Source of the DNA: Thiomonas sp.
GTDB lineage: Bacteria; Pseudomonadota; Gammaproteobacteria; Burkholderiales; Burkholderiaceae_C
Length of the DNA stretch: 9,628 nt
Assembly: GCA_027451915.1 (NCBI GenBank)
Contig: DAIDHU010000185.1
Coordinates: 1 to 9,628 of the forward strand
Direction: 5' to 3'
Shown here: piece by piece, positions 7,444 to 9,628 of the stretch
Position numbering within the stretch: the stretch's first letter is position 1
Layout of the letters: each line of letters begins with the position of its first letter
Position numbers and translations under genes: made by a program
Notes under the pieces: model-generated
Databases searched by the model: none
What the model saw: the letters and a program-made list of their open reading frames with translations, nothing else
Told to the model about the DNA's origin: nothing

Positions 7444-8310
7444 ATGGACAGGAGCGAGCTCCGGAGACTGTTTCCGGTCGTCATGACGCCCTCGCATGAC
7501 GGCAAGTTCTTTGGAAACTATCTCACCTCGCTTCTGAATTTCACGGCCGAAGCCCAGCGAGTGCGCATGAATCTGCAGGTATTCGTCCTGCAAGGAGAAA
7601 GCCTGATTACCCGAGCACGCAACCAGTGCGTTGCTCAATTCCTGAAACATCCCGAATGGACCCATTTATTCTGGATCGATTCGGACATTGGATTCTCCAG
7701 CCAGGCCGCGTTTCGGCTCCTGCTCAGCGGGCACGATATCGCCGCCGGCGTCTACCCCCTGAAGCTCCAGGAGTGGCCGCCTCAGAACGTACCCCGCAGC
7801 GCCACACGGGAGCAGTTCGAAAACTCCCAGGCGCGCTATCCGGTGAACTGCGAAGCCAGCGCGGACGGAACCCGGGTGCAACTGCGCGTGAACCCGGACG
7901 GATTCATGGAGGTCTCGGAGGCGCCCACCGGCTTCATGGTCATCGCGCGTGGCGTGATCGAGCGCCTGGTCGCCGCCCACCCCGAGCTTCGCTACGTGCC
8001 AGACACCCCCGGCGTGACCGACGAGGGCATGCATTTCCGCCTTTTCGACCCCATGGTCGATCCGAAAACCCGGCGCTACCTCTCGGAAGACTTCGCCTTT
8101 TGCAGGCTGTGGACGGATCTGGGTGGGCATATCCACCTCGACGCCTGCTCGAACCTCAGCCACCACGGCTCCAAGACCTACCTCGGCGACTTCGCCCGCT
8201 CGCTCCTCTGCAACCCGGGCCGCGCGGTCGGTGCGCCCAGGGCCGCGCACATCGACCTGCAAGGCACGCAATACCTGAGCGCCAACGAGGCACCACGCGC
8301 GCCCATGTGA
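7444..8310 (+). CDS. Putative GT-A-fold (Anp1/GT2-like) glycosyltransferase
   Basis: A 288-aa protein resembling small Anp1-like GT-A glycosyltransferases found in Proteobacteria and phages. An N-terminal strand PVVMTPSHDGKF is followed by a helix and QGESLITRARNQCVAQFL (residues 50-67). The nucleotide-sugar/metal motif is FWIDSDIGF with D79-S80-D81, followed by HDIAAGVYPLK. Toward the C terminus are an ED pair at 215-216 (LSEDFAFCRLW, a possible base/acceptor site) and HHG at 240-242, a possible third metal ligand. No signal peptide or membrane segment is seen, so it is probably cytosolic. Donor and acceptor are unknown. The 5' third is markedly more AT-rich than the housekeeping genes, suggesting transfer. 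The adhesin gene starts 113 bases downstream on the same strand, so it may modify that adhesin before export (inference). GTG at 7441 is an equally plausible start. The fold and motif reading is fairly firm; the substrate is not. Confidence 0.75.
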   Translation: MDRSELRRLFPVVMTPSHDGKFFGNYLTSLLNFTAEAQRVRMNLQVFVLQGESLITRARNQCVAQFLKHPEWTHLFWIDSDIGFSSQAAFRLLLSGHDIAAGVYPLKLQEWPPQNVPRSATREQFENSQARYPVNCEASADGTRVQLRVNPDGFMEVSEAPTGFMVIARGVIERLVAAHPELRYVPDTPGVTDEGMHFRLFDPMVDPKTRRYLSEDFAFCRLWTDLGGHIHLDACSNLSHHGSKTYLGDFARSLLCNPGRAVGAPRAAHIDLQGTQYLSANEAPRAPM

Positions 8311-8412
8311 CGACCCATACCCATCCACGATGAACTGAACCACGTCGCCATGCCACGCCAGGCATCGCGCTATCCGGGAACCGGGGTCCCTCGACGGCCC
8401 TGCTCGGCGGCC

Positions 8413-8419
8413 AAGGGGG
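8413..8419 (+). promoter_or_regulatory. Shine-Dalgarno of the adhesin gene
   Basis: AAGGGGG at 8413-8419 ends four bases before ATG 8424 and supports that start. The rest of the 113-base gap after the glycosyltransferase gene (8311-8412) shows no convincing terminator with a T-run and no clear promoter, so co-transcription is possible. Confidence 0.6.
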
Positions 8420-8423
8420 CCTC

Positions 8424-9628
8424 ATGAACCGCAGCTACCGCGTCATCTTTTCCCATGTCACGAGAACCTGGACGGTCGTCTCGGAGCTCGTGCGATCCCG
8501 GGGAAAGGCAGCCAGCAGTCCGCGCACCAAGAGAGCCGTGGCGATGTGCGCGCTGACTGGCCTGACCTGGGCCACCGCGCATTTCGCCAGCAATGCCCTG
8601 GCCCTTTCCGGCACGCAGATCGGCGTGGGAACCACCACCGAAGTCAGTAACGGGGGCGGGGACATCGCCATCGGCTCCAACGTCGGCTACACCAACGTGA
8701 TCGCCTGGGACGGCATCGCGATCGGCGACGGCGCCAACGCCAACGACATGGGAGACTCCGGGGTCACGGACCCCATGGCCCTGGGCGCATATTCCTCCGG
8801 CTGGGGCGGACACGCGGTGTCCATCGGCCCCTATTCGGAAGCCAGTGGCACCTACGCGCTGGCCCTGGGCATGTCCGCGACCGCGACGGCCAGCACAGCA
8901 ACCGCGCTGGGGGCCTACGCCAACGGCTCGGCCAACGGTGCGATGGGCGTGGGCTACCAGGCCAATGCCACCGGGATCAACGCCAGCGCCCTGGGCCTGA
9001 GCGCACAGGCCGCCGGCGGCGGCGCCGTCGCGCTGGGCCCCTCCGCCAACGCCTTCGCCGCGGGCTCCCTGGCCGAGGGGGCCAATTCCATCGTCACCGG
9101 AAACTACGGGGTCGCATTGGGTCCCACCACCAGCGTCACCTCGCTGGGTGGCGTGGCCCTGGGCGCGGGCAGCGTGGCCAGCACGGCGGCTGGCGTATAT
9201 GGCTGGGACCCGTCGACCCAGGCCGCCTCCGTGAACACGAGCCCCACATGGCTGAGCACCGACGGCGCCGTCAGCATCGGCAGCGGCGCCAGCCTGACCC
9301 GCCAGCTCACCAACCTGGCGGCCGGTACCGCGGCCACGGATGCCGTCAACGTGGCCCAGCTGAGCACCGCCACCAGCGCCACGGACAGCTCGATCACCTC
9401 GCTGTCCACGGGCCTGTCCACCGGCTTCAGCGTGCCCACCTCCCTGTCCACCGGAATCGCCTCCCTGTCCACCGGAATCAACTCGCTGTCAACCGGCGTC
9501 TCCAGTACGGTCAGCAGCACCACCTCGCTGTCCACCGGGGTCTCGAGCACCGTCAGCGGCATCACCTCGCTTTCCACGGGTGTCTCCAGCACCGTCAGCG
9601 GCATCACCTCGCTGTCCACCGGCGTCTC
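8424..9628 (+). CDS. Trimeric autotransporter adhesin (YadA-like), N-terminal part, truncated by window edge
   Basis: Type Vc secreted surface adhesin. The frame is open for 401 codons to the right edge, with no stop. Residues 1-28 (MNRSYRVIFSHVTRTW, then VSEL, ending SRGK) are a typical extended signal peptide region. A basic stretch (RTKR, 34-37) and a hydrophobic core follow, with likely cleavage after Ala60 (NALA). Residues 65-265 hold about eleven YadA-head beta-roll repeats of the xALGxxAxAxG type (MALGAYSSG, ALALGMSATA, ATALGAYANGS, AVALGPSANAF). A linker with WLSTDGAVSIG leads to the neck RQLTNLAAGTAATDAVNVAQL at 293-313. The stalk from 314 onward is Ser/Thr/Gly-rich coiled coil with heptads such as SLSTGVS and STVSGIT. 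The C-terminal membrane anchor lies outside the window. ATG 8424 is supported by the signal region and by AAGGGGG upstream. The head contains several N-x-S/T sequons (NGS, NAT, NAS, NTS). Confidence 0.95.
   Translation, partial: MNRSYRVIFSHVTRTWTVVSELVRSRGKAASSPRTKRAVAMCALTGLTWATAHFASNALALSGTQIGVGTTTEVSNGGGDIAIGSNVGYTNVIAWDGIAIGDGANANDMGDSGVTDPMALGAYSSGWGGHAVSIGPYSEASGTYALALGMSATATASTATALGAYANGSANGAMGVGYQANATGINASALGLSAQAAGGGAVALGPSANAFAAGSLAEGANSIVTGNYGVALGPTTSVTSLGGVALGAGSVASTAAGVYGWDPSTQAASVNTSPTWLSTDGAVSIGSGASLTRQLTNLAAGTAATDAVNVAQLSTATSATDSSITSLSTGLSTGFSVPTSLSTGIASLSTGINSLSTGVSSTVSSTTSLSTGVSSTVSGITSLSTGVSSTVSGITSLSTGV
9441..9628 (+). repeat. Tandem heptad-coding repeats (21- and 42-base units) in the adhesin stalk
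   Basis: Three 21-base units at 9441-9503 encode SLSTGIA, SLSTGIN and SLSTGVS. From 9498 a 42-base, 14-residue unit repeats: 9498-9539, 9540-9581, 9582-9623, then a fourth copy cut by the edge at 9624. Copies 2 and 3 encode the same 14 residues but differ at four third-codon positions. Each unit equals two heptads with Ile, Leu, Val and Thr at core positions. Gain or loss of units would keep the frame and change stalk length. There are no spacers, so this is not a CRISPR array. Confidence 0.9.

Noticed and set aside
7257..7499. An 80-codon + strand frame between fbp and the glycosyltransferase gene
   Set aside because: It overlaps the start of the glycosyltransferase gene, has no Shine-Dalgarno, and its translation shows no recognisable feature.
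9104..9619. A 171-codon - strand frame with repeated Val/Thr/Leu units
   Set aside because: It is the reverse complement of the adhesin stalk repeats, and the repeat pattern is inherited from the sense strand.
9441..9628. Repeat array considered as CRISPR
   Set aside because: The units are contiguous without unique spacers, in frame, and encode heptads of a coiled coil.

Overview
The window looks like a GC-rich betaproteobacterial chromosome, probably order Burkholderiales. This rests on the strong G/C third-position bias, the close similarity of DnaK, DnaJ, RF2, PepN and class I FBPase to proteobacterial forms, and a YadA-type adhesin with an extended signal peptide region of the kind common in Burkholderiales. 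The assignment comes from protein motifs and composition recognised by eye, not from a search.

Region 1 (1-7206) is housekeeping, all on the + strand. It holds the 3' half of dnaK, an intrinsic terminator-like hairpin, dnaJ, prfB (peptide chain release factor 2, with the programmed +1 frameshift at an in-frame UGA), pepN (M1 aminopeptidase N) and fbp (class I fructose-1,6-bisphosphatase). A strong intrinsic terminator closes the block. DnaK and DnaJ are the Hsp70/Hsp40 folding machine. RF2 terminates translation at UGA/UAA. PepN recycles peptides. Fbp is the gluconeogenic bisphosphatase. Starts in this block lack clear Shine-Dalgarno sequences, and dnaJ and prfB share an identical 12-base start context.

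Region 2 (7207-9628) looks like an accessory insertion. GC falls to about 53% over 7201-7440 (hand count 127 of 240). A nested inverted repeat lies at 7331-7402. It is followed by a gene with a good Shine-Dalgarno for a small GT-A-fold glycosyltransferase-like protein (DxD, ED and HHG motifs, 288 aa). After 113 bases comes the 5' part of a trimeric autotransporter adhesin (extended signal peptide region, YadA-like head repeats, neck, then a Ser/Thr/Gly-rich coiled-coil stalk built from 42-base repeats). The adhesin gene runs off the right edge, so its membrane anchor is not seen. I infer that the glycosyltransferase and adhesin may form a dedicated surface-adhesin glycosylation pair, which is the most interesting possibility in the window.
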